33,325 nt of DNA. Origin: Auxenochlorella pyrenoidosa. Taxonomy: Eukaryota; Chlorophyta; Trebouxiophyceae; Chlorellales; Chlorellaceae. The position numbers were made by a program, and so were the translations under genes. The DNA lies in assembly GCA_001430745.1 (NCBI GenBank), contig KQ481938.1, forward strand, positions 1,114,435 through 1,147,759. The letters run 5' to 3'. How positions within the stretch are numbered: the first letter of the stretch is position 1; every line of letters starts with the position of its first letter. Below are positions 1-11,399 of this stretch, in pieces. The notes below the pieces were generated by a model. It saw only the letters and a list, made by a program, of their open reading frames with translations. It did no database searches and was not told the DNA's origin.

Positions 1-2756
1 GCGCCGGCCGCGCTGCCTGCGTGCCCGCCGAGGGCCTCTGCGCTTCTGCCTCCCCCTCGGGCTGCTCCACCTCCTCGACGTCGCTCCCGCTGCTGCCCCC
101 GCCGCTTTCGCTGCCGCTGCTGTCGTCCAAAAGCACCACCACCTCGGGCGGCGACGCCGGCACCGGCGCCGCACGCTGCTGCACCGGGGGCGTGATGTCC
201 TCTACCTCTGGCGAGGGCGAGCGGCGGCGCTGCCGGGTCCCCCCAACCTGCAGCCGCGCTTGCTGCTGCTCTGCCTGCTGCATGGCAGGCGGCGCGGCTG
301 TCTGCTGTGGTTGCAGCTCTGGCACCTCCACCTGGGCAGCCGGCTGGCCTGCTGCTGGCTGCTGCCCCGTCAAGGCTGCTGCCGCTGAGGGTTGCTCTGC
401 TCCTAAGGCTGTTTCTGCACCAGCATGCTGCTGCCCTGCCGGCGCTCCAAGGAACACCTTCTCCTGCCTGTGCAACAACTCCGCTACCGCAGAATGCTGG
501 CCTGCCCGCGGTCCCAAAGCCCTTGTAGGCTGCTGCCGCTGGCACTCAGCAGGCTCACAGGGCTGCTGCTCGTGCGCTGTCGCTGTCACTGTTGCGGGAG
601 GGGGCTGCTGCCCAGTGGCCATGGTTGCGGCAGGCAGCCTTCCCAGCATGGCCTGCTGCAGCTTGCGCCGCCGCTTGGCCAGCGGCATCAACTCCTCCTC
701 ATCCTCGTCACTGCTTGAGCTGCCGGTGCTGCTGCTGGAGCGAGTTGTGCCAACAACGCCAGCCATGGCGCCAGGCTCGCTGCCTGCTTGGACGCCAGCC
801 AGCGCCTCGCCATCCACCTGCAGCCCCTGCACGCTGTCGCTGTCGGCAGGGGCTGGCTGCGCCCGCGGCTCGGCCAGCACCTCCTTCCGCTCCTCAGAAG
901 CTGCTCGGCTGCCGGCGACGCTGCCACCGCCCTCGCTGCTTGCAGCTGTGCCGCTTGCAGCGAGCGACGCGGGCTCCGGCGGCGAGTGCTGCTGCTGCTG
1001 TGCTGCTGGCGGTGCCCGCATGCGCTGCCTGCGAGCCTCCAGCAGCTCATCCTCCTCGCTCTGCTCGACCGCCATGCTCGAGCCCTGGTTCTGCTCAGCG
1101 CTGCTGCAGGGTTCGGCGACGGCAGGTTCTGGCACGCATGCCTGCAGCCGCTGTTCCTGCCTGTGCTGCAGCGGGGGTGCCGAATGCATGTGCTGCTCCC
1201 GCAACGGAGCTGTTGCTGGCGGCTGCTCCCGTTGTTGTTGTCGCTGCAGTTCCTGCAGGTGCTGCTGCGGTAGCTGCTGCTGCTGCTGCCTTGGCTCTGG
1301 CTGGAGCAGTGGCTGCTGGTCCCCGCGTGGCCGCTTGCGGTGCTGAGGCGGCAGCGGAGGGCGCTGGCGCCGCTGCTCTTGCTTCGGCCTCTGCAGCACC
1401 TGCTCAGCAGGGCCAGGCCCTGCTGTGCGATCTTCAGCCTGTGCAGCCAGGCCTGGCGCTGCAGAAGCATGCTGCTGACGCCTGGCGTGGAGTGACTCGG
1501 GCTGTGGGTGCTGCTCACGCTGCTCGCCTCGTCGCGGTGGCTGCTGCTGGCTCTGCGGCCGCAGCTCAGACTGTTGCAGCGGCTGCCCCACGTCATGCAG
1601 CAGCGGCTGCTGCTGAGCCTGTGCCTGTTGCGACGCTGGCAGGGCTGCCCACTGCCGGGGCGGCACCCCGTCCTGCTGCAGCCGCTGCAGCTGCTGCGCC
1701 GGCTGGGCCGGTTGCTCGGCAGCGCTGGCAGCCGCCTTGCGCTTCAGCGCCTGCAGCGGCGTGAGCTTCACCTTGCCGCTGGCGGTGGTGGCCAGGCGGA
1801 AGCGGCCTATGCTGCCGGGTTTGGGCGATGTTGCGGGTGCACGGGGCGAGGCAGCTGTGTGCGGCGAGGAGGCCATGCGTGGGGACATCGACACAGCCGG
1901 CCCGGCCGCCACAGCTGGGTGTCCGGCAGGCGCGCCTGTCGCTGCACCCGGCCTGCCGGTGCGCACCGGCGCCAGTAGCGGTCTGCCGCCAGTGCCAGCT
2001 GCACTGCTGCCAGGCTCGACAGCGCTGCTGCGTGGACTCTGCGGCTGCTGGCCCGCCTGAGCCTCTGCAGCAGTGTGTGCTGGCACAAGGCCTGGCTGGC
2101 GCTCGGGCTTGGCTGCTGCTGGCCCTGCTGGTGTTTCTCCTGCTCCTGCCCAGCTCTGGGCAAGCCCTCCAACCAGCCCTCCAAGCTGCCCTCGTGTCGC
2201 CGCAACTGCTGCGCCATCACCACGCCCAGCGCATGGCTGATCTGCCTGGCCTGCGCCCCTCATCTCCTGCTTGACCGCAGCTGCCGCTGCTGCGGCAGCA
2301 GCAGCAGCGACGGCAACCGGGCTGCCGCCAGGCAAACCACCTTGCCCTGCCCCGAGCGTCTGCAGCGGTTGGCAGTGTGGGGACCATAAGGTCGGCCACA
2401 CTCGCGCACCAGGCAAGGGCTTGCCAGGGCGCACAACCAGCTAGGCAGAGCCCGCACACTCCGTCGGCTGCTGCCGCCGGCCCCCGCCCAACCCACCTGC
2501 AGCGTGGTGGGATCATGGCCCAGCAGCTCTGCGCCCTGCTGCTTAAGCAGTTCCAAGTCGCATATAATGCGATGCGCCTTGGCAATGCTCTCCTGCGACA
2601 AGGGAGGGTGGGTGCGAAGACCTTGGTACCTTGTGCGGCCTAGAAAAGGGGCTGTGCATGCCGAGAATTTCTCAAACTCACATCCAAGTGGTACCAGGCC
2701 GCCGCGGCTCTGGTAAGCGCCTGCGGCAAGCTGGGCGCCTGTTGGTCCACCGTCAT
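1..2756 (-). CDS. Gln/Ala-rich hypothetical nuclear protein, 3' end outside window
   Basis: I do not recognise the family. Proposed exons (minus): 2756-2682, 2592-2497 and 2359 to beyond 1, all joined in phase 0. Donors are GTGAGT at 2681 and GTGGGT at 2496; acceptors are TCGCAG and CTGCAG. The first two exons (57 residues) look helical, with WYHLD followed by ESIAKAHRIICDLELLKQQG. The third exon stays open for about 786 codons. It encodes a poly-Ala stretch, a basic patch (LKRKAAAS), long Gln/Pro/Glu-rich stretches, an acidic Ser patch (SSSSDEDEEEL) followed directly by PLAKRRRKLQQ, then LLDDSSGSESGGGSSGSDVEE near the window edge, cited here as its acidic Ser/Gly region. The mix of acidic Ser clusters and KRRRK-type signals suggests a nuclear or chromatin protein; this is inference. 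The reading frame was followed in many places without meeting a stop. The antisense frames are also open, but only because of the codon bias. Confidence 0.6.
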
Positions 2757-3095
2757 AGTCGAAAGCCCTCCATTTCGCTGATTGCTCAATGAGCCGCAAG
2801 AGGGAGCGGTGTGAATGATGCGGCGCACATCGCGGCAGTTGTCAAAAGCGTGCCAGCTCACCCCGCCCACCCCGCCGCAGCGCAGGAGAGAGCCTCACCA
2901 ACGCTGGTCTTTGACATTGCTGCATGCTTTTGCACAGCACCAATGAAAGGAGAAGGACCATACAACTCGTCAAGAGAACAATGTGCCGCACAATGCAGGG
3001 CAAATGCCCCGCGCACACCAGACTGCCAACACGCTGCAGCGGGTGGTCATCGTGTACGGCGCCCCCGACCTCGCGGTCTCTGGATCCACTGTTCT
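2757..3095. other. Intergenic: ALG1 3' UTR and upstream region of the Gln-rich gene
   Basis: This stretch lies between the ALG1 stop codon and the proposed start of the Gln-rich gene, both on the minus strand. It must hold the ALG1 3' untranslated region and the promoter of the next gene. I see no TATA-like box, no algal TGTAA polyadenylation motif on the minus strand, and no coding exon. Open frames crossing it have no family resemblance. Confidence 0.5.
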
Positions 3096-6000
3096 TCAGT
3101 GGGCCAGCCCCGTGCTGCCGCCCTCCAGCACCGGCAGCACCGTTTTGCGCCATGTGTCGTCCCATCGCGCCATGCTGGCGCCCGCCACGCCGCGCCGCAG
3201 TTGCGCAAGCAGGCCGTCGCTGCCCGGCTTGCCTGCCGGCCCGCCCGGGAAGCCACGGAAGCAGTCGAGCAGCTGCTGCGCCAGCTGGTGGCTATCCTGA
3301 AACAGCAGGCCGTTGTGCTCGTGGCTGACCAGCTCCCCGATGCAGGAGTACGAGAGGGCGCAGACCGGCAGGCCGCACCCAAACATGTCCACTACCTGGC
3401 AGCGGCGAGGATGAGTGGAAAGCCAGGAGGAGGGGCTGAGCATCACTGGGCTATGGGCAGAACGCTAAGCATGAGCCCCCCTGCCAACGCACAGGCAGAA
3501 GCGGGACCGCGAATCGTGGCCCGAGGGCGCGAGGTCGTAAGATACGATAGCAGGGTGGGACAGAGCCCCCGCACCCCAACCCCAATTGTTTCATGCGGCC
3601 TTCATGTGCATGTTGGCAGCTGCGGCACTGACCGCCCAGCAGCCTCGCCAGCCCGTGCAGGGCCCCAGGCCATGCACTGCTGGCGCCAGCGGCCGTTCTT
3701 GCCGGCGCAGCCAGCACTGCACCTTCATGGGCAGGTCGAGGCCGGAGGAGGAGGCGTGCAGCGACACGCCCATGTCGGCAGAGCCCAGCAGGCGAGGGTA
3801 GTCTCCCGGCTCCAGCCACAGGGTCCTGCAGCAGGGCGGGTCGGGCCGGCGCTCAGGGTGCCGCTCGCAGGGCGCGCGGTGATGGCGCGTTGCGGCATGC
3901 TTGTTGGGCCGCTGCTTGCTGGCTCCACTCGCAGGGTTTGCGGGGCCCAACAAGCAAGCAAGGGCAGTGCTGTGGCAGTCGAAGCTGCGGCGCAGCGGGC
4001 GACTGCGGCAGGCGTGCAGGGCACCAAGGCGCAGCAGGACGAGGTCGGGCGGCATACGGCTGGCCGGGGGCGGCCCAATCCCATCTCACCTGAAGGCCAC
4101 CCAGCGCAGGTCCATGCCCCGCATGCGCTCCTCGTACTCTGCCCGCTGCGGGCCCCGCCCGGTGACCAGGAAGAGGATGCGGGGGTAGTGGCGGTGGCGG
4201 GAGCGCCGCGCGCGCCCCTCGTACAGCTACAGCGCGCCCCAGGTAGAGGGCCGGGGCCCGGAGATTGCGTCAGGGTCGAGCGGGGCGAGGCAGGGCAGCG
4301 CCGGTGCTGGCGCGTTGTGGATGCAGCACAGCGGCGCTCCCTTGGCACGCCCGGGCGACAGCCTGCGGTGTGCATGCCAGCCAGATGCACGCCACGAGGG
4401 CATTGCCGGCCAAGCTGCTCACCTCTGCTGCCTTCAGCAGGATGCCAAAGTCTTCATCGGGAGTCCAGCTCGTCGAGCTGACCACCAGGGCAGGCCTGCC
4501 CAGCCGGTCCTCCGCCCGCCCACCGGCAGCACATGTCGTGCACAGCGTGTCGCGAGGCGCCAGCTCGCCAGACGAGTACAACTCGGCGATAAAGTCGTGG
4601 GGGTGCAGCCCTGAGGCCAGCGCCGGCTGCAGCTTCTGCAGCAGCGCGTGCTTCTCCTGCAGGGGAGCAGCCACAGCAGGCAGGCACAAGGGGTCACTCA
4701 TCCCCTTTGGAGGCAGCCCGTGGGCAGCGCGGGGGACGGGGGGTTAGTGCTGTGAGCGTTCATCTGGCTGCAACCACAGCCTGCAGCGCAGACCAGAGGC
4801 GGCAGGGGCTGGGCAGGCCCCCTGCCTGCAGCGAGGCGGGCCGGAAGAAGTCGGGCGGCCGGTCGTAGAACACGGCGGCGGGCACGCGCCAGTGCGCTGC
4901 CAGCTCCCGCTGCATGGCGCGCGTGACGCAGAGCGAGGCATGCGCCGCACGGCCCCAGTGCCGCTCGTATCGCTCTGCCAGCCGCACCTGGTGGGAGGGA
5001 GGAGGCGGGGGGCAGGGTTGCACCAGGTATGTGAAGCAGCGCAGCAGGCCAGGGGCCAGAGGCACGAGAAGGCTGCAACGGGCGTGGTCCCGCTCAGCCA
5101 AGCCCTGCCTGCCTCGCCGGAAGGGTGTGCACACGGTCAGGTTTCCCACGCCTCGTGCTGCTTGCAAACCTTCACAGTCGTTCCTCTGGCCCTCTGCACC
5201 CTGCATGCTGCCGCCCGCCCCAAGCGGCGGTCAGTGCCGTGTCCCTCTAGGCCCCCCAAAGTGGCGGTCAGTGCCAAACCATCTGCAGCCCAGCAAATCT
5301 CACCACCGGGTGGCCCCGCCCCATGCCGATGGCCATGAGGGTGTAGGCAAAGTTGTGCCAGTCAAAGACGAGGCGGCAGCGGTGGCGCAGCGCCGCCAGG
5401 CGGCACACCAGCATGGTCGGCAGCGCGGGCGGCAGCTGCAGCAGGATGACGTCGGGCCGCGGCAGCGCCACCAGCAGCAGCCACAGCATAGTGAGCAGCT
5501 GGAAGAGGGCCTTGGCGGCCAGCTGCAGCACGCGCGGCAGGCGGCGCAGCAGCGGCGGCCTGCGCCAGGGGGGTGCGGCAATTTCGAAGGGGGAGCAGCT
5601 TTGAGGGGACAACCACCTGCAAAAGCGTGCAAAGGCAGAGTGTCCAGTACTTGCACCTAGCTCTTGTACCGCGACAGTTCTCCTGCAATACAAAGCTGAG
5701 CGCTTTCGCCGTCTGCCGACCAGGCCGTCAGGAGGCGAGGCTGCGGCGTTGCAGCCCGCAGGACAGGCCTGATGCGCTCTGCAACTAGGCCTGCTTGCAG
5801 AGCGCATCAGGCCTGGTTGCCAAGTGCACATCGAGGATGGAGCTCACAGATCTGGCAGGTAGGCAACCAAGAGGCGGCCGTCGGCAGCGGGTCCCTGCAG
5901 CTCATCAATCAGCGCTGCGCCGCGGTAGCCAATCAGGGTCACCGCGTACCCTGGCTGCGAGGGAGAGGACGCCGGGCAGCAGGCGAGGGACAAGCTTGGC

Positions 6001-6196
6001 GAGCAGGGCAGCAGGGGGCGTGATGGGGAGGGCCAGCATGCCAGGGCAATTACCGTGCTGCCGGCGGCAGGCTCACCGTCTTGCAGAGGGAGGAGGCGTG
6101 GTACTGCATGCGCGGGCTGCGCCCCACATCGCCCAAAACCATGACCCACGCACGCCGGCTCCGTGCCGGCGGCTCTGTGGCCTGGGCCCCAGCCAT
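3096..6196 (-). CDS. ALG1: Chitobiosyldiphosphodolichol beta-mannosyltransferase
   Basis: Adds the first mannose from GDP-mannose to dolichol-PP-GlcNAc2 on the cytosolic face of the ER (N-glycan precursor assembly). Exons (minus): 6196-6077, 5954-5848, 5559-5304, 4987-4826, 4656-4423, 4226-4090, 3825-3723, 3395-3096, giving about 472 aa, close to human and yeast ALG1. Phases match at every junction. Family signatures in order: [16 protein letters not shown] near the N-terminus, VTLIGYRG, a hydrophobic stretch ([13 protein letters not shown]), [12 protein letters not shown], a [14 protein letters not shown] segment with [30 protein letters not shown], then the GT-B donor-site region [17 protein letters not shown] and [13 protein letters not shown]. 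The start at 6196 gives the expected short leader before the GDVGRSPRM block; an in-frame ATG at 6418 would add an implausible tail. Intron 4 (4825-4657) appears to use a GC donor. Intron 2 holds a perfect 21-bp hairpin. Confidence 0.93.
4657..4825 (-). other. ALG1 intron 4, GC-AG type
   Basis: The upstream exon ends ...ASLQ at CTGCAG and the next begins with EKHALLQKL after a clean pyrimidine-rich CTGCAG acceptor. ALG1 proteins read continuously across this point, which places the donor at GCAGGG rather than a GT. The nearest GT (GTCTGC) would insert about 11 unmatched residues. Confidence 0.65.
5764..5815. repeat. Perfect 21-bp inverted repeat with 10-nt loop
   Basis: The arms at 5764-5784 and 5795-5815 are exact reverse complements (21 of 21), with the 10-base loop at 5785-5794. 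It lies inside ALG1 intron 2 (5847-5560). Pairing stops abruptly beyond both arms. It may be the remnant of a small foldback element or a structured intronic RNA. Confidence 0.9.
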
Positions 6197-7001
6197 CGCG
6201 GCGGCAACGGCGGCACCTTGACGGCAGGCGGTGGCGGTGGCGGCAACGGAGAGAGGGGATGCGAACGCGGTCGCTTTCGGTGTGAAAGTACGGTGATCGG
6301 AGCGCGCAACAGATGGGGCTCGGCTGCTGCGACAGCCCTGCCGCTTGCGACCGGACAGCCCCAAGCGGCTTGGACTAGCAATCCCAGTGAACTGTCCACG
6401 TGATGCAGAAGAAATCAAGCGCCAATCTGACTGTGGGTGGGCCGTACCTGGCTTGACCAGCCTGCTCTCAGCCGCAGCCGCCTCAGCGGCCGCAGCAGAA
6501 TGCTGGCAAAATTTGCAATGTTGTGCCTGATGCTCTTGCCATATTCAGTCTATTCTCACATGAGCACACTTGTGCATGTGGACTCAGACTTTACGACATG
6601 ACGTCAGCACTGATTAGCATCCTCAGAGTGGGACCAGGTCTGTGAAGCACGGCCCTTCCGTTGCAACGAGCATTCAAATCCCTGCCTGTCATAAGACATG
6701 TGCTGTCAAATCAATTTGATCTGTCCAGGCTTCCCTGCCAGGCTTTCTTTGCATACAGAATGAGCCGCCTAACAGAGAAGACAGCGCGCGTTTTTGCTGT
6801 TGCATGCCGTCAGGTGCCAGACATCACAAGAATCATCACAGGTTAAGTACACAATCCGGACCAAAGAATACAGGTGCAGCTCACAATTCAGACAAGCAGG
6901 CATTGCTACAGCTCGGCCTGGCCTGGCTGCTCGTCAGCCTCTGCGGCGGTCGCCAGGAGCGCGCCGGCGCCCGCGCCCGCGTCGGCGGCCGCCTGCCACC
7001 G
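6197..7001. other. Intergenic: ALG1 upstream region and glycosidase 3' region
   Basis: About 800 bases separate the ALG1 start from the glycosidase stop (both minus). The middle part (about 6530-6860) is visibly more AT-rich than the rest of the window. It should hold the ALG1 promoter and the glycosidase 3' UTR. A small plus-strand frame at 6661-6846 (61 codons) has no recognisable motif, and I do not call it a gene. Confidence 0.5.
6599..6606. promoter_or_regulatory. TGACGTCA palindrome (CRE/bZIP-type site)
   Basis: A perfect TGACGTCA octamer lies about 400 bp upstream of the ALG1 ATG. In plants and animals bZIP factors bind this core. A role in ALG1 expression is only inferred from position. 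Confidence 0.35.
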
Positions 7002-10000
7002 TCAGGATGAGCCCGAGCCGTCCTTTGCAGGAGGGGCGTCGCCCGCGGGCGGCCCTCCCGCAGGCGCCGGCGCGCCGCCAGGCCCGCCTGCCGGGGGCTG
7101 CGCCGCCGCGGGCGGGCTGCCCGTGCTGCCGGTGCTGTTTGCCGAGGGGGCGCTGCGGATGCTGGTGAGGCCAAAGTGGTTGCTCAGCCACATGGAGGAC
7201 CCCTTGTAGTAGCGGTCCAGCTTCGGGGAGGTGTAGTCTATGTAGACTGTCCCAAAGCGCTTCGAGTAGCCGTCAGCCCCTGCAGGCGTCCAAGGGGGAC
7301 GCCAGGCAGAGGATACTTGCGTGCGCGCACGGCAGGAGTGCATGCAGGGGGCGTCCAGGGCGGGCGCCAGGCAGAGGATGCTTGCGTGCGCACACGGCAG
7401 GAGTGCATGCAGGGGGCGGCGCAGAGGATGGATGCGTGCAGAGGATGGATGCACGCCTAGCAGCCGCACATTGCCTGCCCGCCCTGGAGCGGCTGCCAGC
7501 AGCAGCCCTCCCACCCACACTCAAAGTTGTCCAGCAGCGACCAGGCAAAGTAGCCCTGCAAGTCACGGGCACAGCAGGGGAAGAGGAGGGGCCACTGAGA
7601 CAGCTTTGGCTGCAAACCCTGCGGAATGCCACGAAAGGTCAACCAAAACAGGGGGTGCGGAGCGTCCAGCAGGAGCAAGCCCAGAAGCACACTGCCGCAG
7701 CCCTAACGGCAGTGCATACGGCGGGGAGCTCACGATGAGGTCGACGCCGTCCTGCTGCACCGCCGCCGTGGCGTTGGAGATGTACTGCTGGAAGTAGGAC
7801 AGCCGGAACTGGTCGCACAGCACGTCTGCCCGCGGCTTGTCGTACTCGCCTGCAAAAAGGCCAGGCAGCGCCGGGGATCAGGTGGGTATGGGTGCTGGAG
7901 CCATATGCAGGGCATGCAGGCAGTTGGGAGGGCGTGCGGGGAAGGGAGGCTCGCGGGCCAGGCGACACCGTGGCGGCTCGCCGCAGCCCTAACCTGGCGC
8001 CGACACGCCGTTTTCTGTGATAATTATTGACGCGTTGTAGCGCTGCGACAGCCAGTTGAGCAAGTCCCGCATCGCCTGCAACGTGAGGGCAAGCAGCGCT
8101 GCTGCATCGCAACCGCCGGGCACAGCATGCAGGGCGCTGCCGGCAGCCTGCATGTTCATGCAGCATGTCGGCGGGAGCCAGCAGATTCTGCTGCGCGCAC
8201 AGGGCGGCGCAGGCCCGCAACCCTAAACCCCAAAGCGCAGGCAGGGAGGAGGCAGCGCTCACCGACGGGAAGACGTAGAGCCAGGGGCTGTCGGCCTGCA
8301 CCAGCTGCACGCCGTCGATGCTCTTGGTGGTGGTGTCCACAAACAGCGGCGGCTTGTCCTTGTTGAAGTATGCGTAGCTGGAGGTGTAGTGCTGCAGGGC
8401 AACAAAGTCTTGCTGCAGGAGCGGGCAGGGTGGAGGCACGCAGGGGTCGGGTGGTGCGGCAAGCACGCAGGAAGGGGCAGGGGAGACATGAGCAGGCGCT
8501 GCTGGTTACAGCGGTACCTGCAGTTCCTGGGCTCGGTTGCTGGGGCCATGCAGGGCCCAGCGTGGCCACCTGCTCAGCCTACACCTCCACCCCGCTCGTG
8601 CCTGGTTCTCGAGGAGCAGCGCCTTTTGCTCGGGCGTGAACACAGGCAGGTCCTTGCCATGCACGCGCTTGCGCTCAGCGCCCCAGTCGCCGGTGTACAC
8701 AGGGTCCAGCACCAGGCCCCCACTGAAGGCCTGCAGGGTGGGGCAGGACAGGGCAAGCACTCAAGCGTGACCAGATGAGCAGGCAACGGGCAGGCAGAGG
8801 GGCCAGCTGGAGTGGGATGCGCGCCTTAGGAAGGAGAAGGGAGAGCAGGGCAGGCTGGCAGAACAGCGTGAGTCAGCACCACGGGCTGAGGCGCGCAGAA
8901 GAGGGGGCCAGAGCTCTTGGCAGGCACGCACCTGGTTGCGCCGCGCCGCCGCCACGTCGTCGGGGCTGCTCTCGTTGTACGGCACGCTCATGCCGATGGC
9001 GTTGGTCATGGCAATCACGCCGTCGGGAACCAGCTGGCGGAACACCCGGACCGCCGAGGCGTGGGCCAGGGCAGAGTAGTAGATGCACTGCAGGTCCTCC
9101 CCAGCCGTGCCCGCCGGGCAGCGGCTGCGGTCGGTGCAGCGGCCGGGCGCGTGCACGCCTGCAGGGGGGCAGGCGCGGAGCCAGAACCACGTTCAGTTCA
9201 GCTGTGCGGCCTGTGGAGGGCAAGCCAGGTAGTACCCTGGGCACTCAAACAGGTGCGGCCTGTCAGGCGAGCAACCGGCGTTGTCAGGGTGGCAATCAAG
9301 CTTAACGCTGCGCTGATTGGCAGGCCTCGCAGCACCAGCCGATGTCGACAGCAGGGGCAGGCAATGTGTACAGGCAGGTGACAGGGGCCGCCTGCAGCAG
9401 CGACCCTGCTCTGCATGTGAACTGCGACGCCATCCAACCCTGGCCCCACAACGGAAAAGTGCGCAGATTGTTTGGGATGGCGTGCCTGAGAGGTATCCAA
9501 GCGGGCAGTAGGTCTCCGGCTCGTTGAGGGTGAACCAGTGCTTCACGCGGTCGCCAAACAGCTCAAAAGCCGTCTGCAGCGGGGTTGCAGCACCATCGCT
9601 CCCTGGGCCCTTGAGCTGAGGCCTCTGAACAGCGTCGTGCCCTCATGGCTGGGCTGCACTGCCGCTAACCTTGCCTCCCAGCCAGCCACTTGCAGTCGAC
9701 CATAAGCGCTCTGAGTGGAGGAACAGGTCTGGGGCAGGCAGCACGGAAGGGCCCCGCTGGCAAGGCTGGGCGCGCGCGCACCTCGGCAAAGGCGGTGAAG
9801 TCCACAACCACTTGGGGGTCGATCCAGCCGCCGTACCGCTCGTACAGCGCCTGCGGGAAGTCCCAGTGGTAGCTGCAGCACGGGCAGGGGCACAGGGGTA
9901 TGTATCACCGAATATATCACTTAGAGTGGCAGTTGAGCAGGCCACAACGGGCTCCACAGCAGGCGTGGTTGCGGTGGCCGCTGGGCACGCCGGCGCGAGC

Positions 10001-11399
10001 TGCGGCAGGTGCTGCCCTGGGCCTGGCAGCGGTGCCTCAGCTCACAGCGTGATGTGCGGCTCGATGCAGGCGGCCTTCAGGCTGTCGATGAGCTTGTTGT
10101 AAAAGGCCACGCCCTCCTGCAAAGGGCGCAGGCTCAATTCACGCCATTCAAGCCATTTGGCAGTCACAACGCTGCCATGCCTCTTCACGCAGGCAGTCGG
10201 GCTGAGTTCCAGGCAGGCAACAGAGGGGCGGCAGGGCCAAGGGGGTGAGGTGGCAGGAGGGGGTGTGCACCTGGTTGACTGCGCCGGTGCCGTTTGGGAA
10301 GATGCGGGTCCAGGAGAGGCTGAAGCGGAAGTTGCGCAGGCCCAGCGTGCGCATCAGCGCAATGTCGTCCTTGTAGCTGCGGGGTGGGTTGATGGCAGGA
10401 CCGAGGCGGCCCAGGAAAGGGTCGGGCCCAGGCGGGGGTGCAACCGTACAGGCATGCCGTCTGAATGCTGCGGCCATCACAGCAGGGCGTCCACTGCAGG
10501 AGAGCTTGTCATGGAGGCAAACTGCAAGACACGGCTGGCCTAGCCCAGACACCATCCCACGCCGATCATCCCTCACCGGTGGTAGAAGTCGACTGCTGTG
10601 TCGCCCGTCTGCCCCTGGAACGTCTTGCCGGGCGTGTGCGAGAACACGTCCCAGATTGACTCGCCCCGCCCGCCTTCCTTGACATTGCCCTACAGGCAAG
10701 GGCAGGCGTCAGCGCCATCATGCCTGAGCCAGGGCTGGCCGGCAGGAGGAGCGCACAAGAAGGGACGAGCCGCTGCTGCAGCGAGCGCAGCTACCCCGAT
10801 GGTATCCCACCAGCTGGGGCACCATGCAGCCTCTGTTTCACAAGCTTGCTAGGCAGGTCCTGCCAGCAAACAGCACAGAATGCGAGCCCGACCTGCGCAC
10901 CTCCACTTGGTAGGCTGCTGTTGCGGTGCCTAGGATGAAGGGTGCCTTTGAGCCAGCTGGCACCTGCTGCGGGCTGGGGCAGCCGCCAGCGCCCGGCCTA
11001 GATCCCAGCTGCGCCAGTGCCGCTGTAGGGTCGAAGCGATTCAGTGTGAACACTGTAGTGCTGCCATCCAGCTGCGAGGCACGGACGGGTATGCAGCGGT
11101 GGTGAAAGCAGTGAGGACCGGTGTGCCGAACTTTGTGCCGCCGCCAACGGGCAAGGACTCCTGAGGTGCGACTACCTGCGCTCCTCAGGCCGGCATCGAC
11201 GGGTTTCGCATATCGTGACAATCATGCAGCAGTGCAAGCAGGGCCGACAGGGCGGGGCAGTGTGTCCCCTGGAGTGCCGCTGCCCGGGCCTCTCAACTCA
11301 ACTCGCCTCTTCCACTGGACAAGTGATATCTTGTGATGCCGCCAACCCTAACGATACGCACACAAGTGCAGCAAGCAGCGCCAATGGCTTTCGGAACAT
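7002..11399 (-). CDS. Glycoside hydrolase family 1 (beta-glucosidase-like), secreted
   Basis: Retaining beta-glycosidase; substrate not predictable here. Exons (minus): 11399-11307, 11071-10901, 10689-10577, 10376-10271, 10116-10046, 9872-9782, 9573-9486, 9158-8932, 8730-8602, 8412-8263, 8075-7994, 7849-7734, 7555-7519, 7279-7002, giving about 583 aa. Residues 1-21 form a signal peptide (MFRKP, then a Leu/Ala/Val core), so the protein enters the secretory pathway. GH1 landmarks: [41 protein letters not shown], the acid/base TLNEP (Glu about 233), [13 protein letters not shown], the nucleophile ITENG (Glu about 434), [13 protein letters not shown] and [13 protein letters not shown]. The tail (about 45 residues) is Pro/Gly/Ala-rich with no KDEL-type signal. 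The Trp of NFEW is rebuilt across the last intron (T|GG). Introns 1, 7 and 9 appear to start with GC. Exon 1's end (GAG before GCGAGT) is the least certain junction. Confidence 0.9.
7286..7415. repeat. Two tandem 65-bp direct repeats in glycosidase intron 13
   Basis: Copies at 7286-7350 and 7351-7415 are nearly identical. A degenerate partial third copy (GCAGAGGATGGATGC, twice) follows to about 7458. All lie in the intron between the NFE and W-AxGY exons (7518-7280). Confidence 0.8.
9159..9485 (-). other. Glycosidase intron 7, GC-AG type
   Basis: Using TCAG before GCACGC as donor and CTGCAG as acceptor joins LGYLS to GVHAPGRC, the continuous GH1 sequence. No GT donor near the junction restores this match. 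Confidence 0.65.

Noticed and set aside
21..1764. Long plus-strand open frames (up to 441 codons) at the window start
   Set aside because: They are Cys/Ser/Leu-rich translations of the antisense of CAG/GCN codons. The minus-strand frame gives a coherent protein with acidic and basic patches and proper splice junctions.
2811..4481. 556-codon plus-strand open frame over ALG1
   Set aside because: It crosses ALG1 exons and introns on the opposite strand. The minus strand matches ALG1 throughout.
8219..8233. AACCCTAAACCC-like telomere repeat
   Set aside because: Fewer than two units of the plant-type telomere repeat, inside a glycosidase intron. Not enough to call an interstitial telomere.
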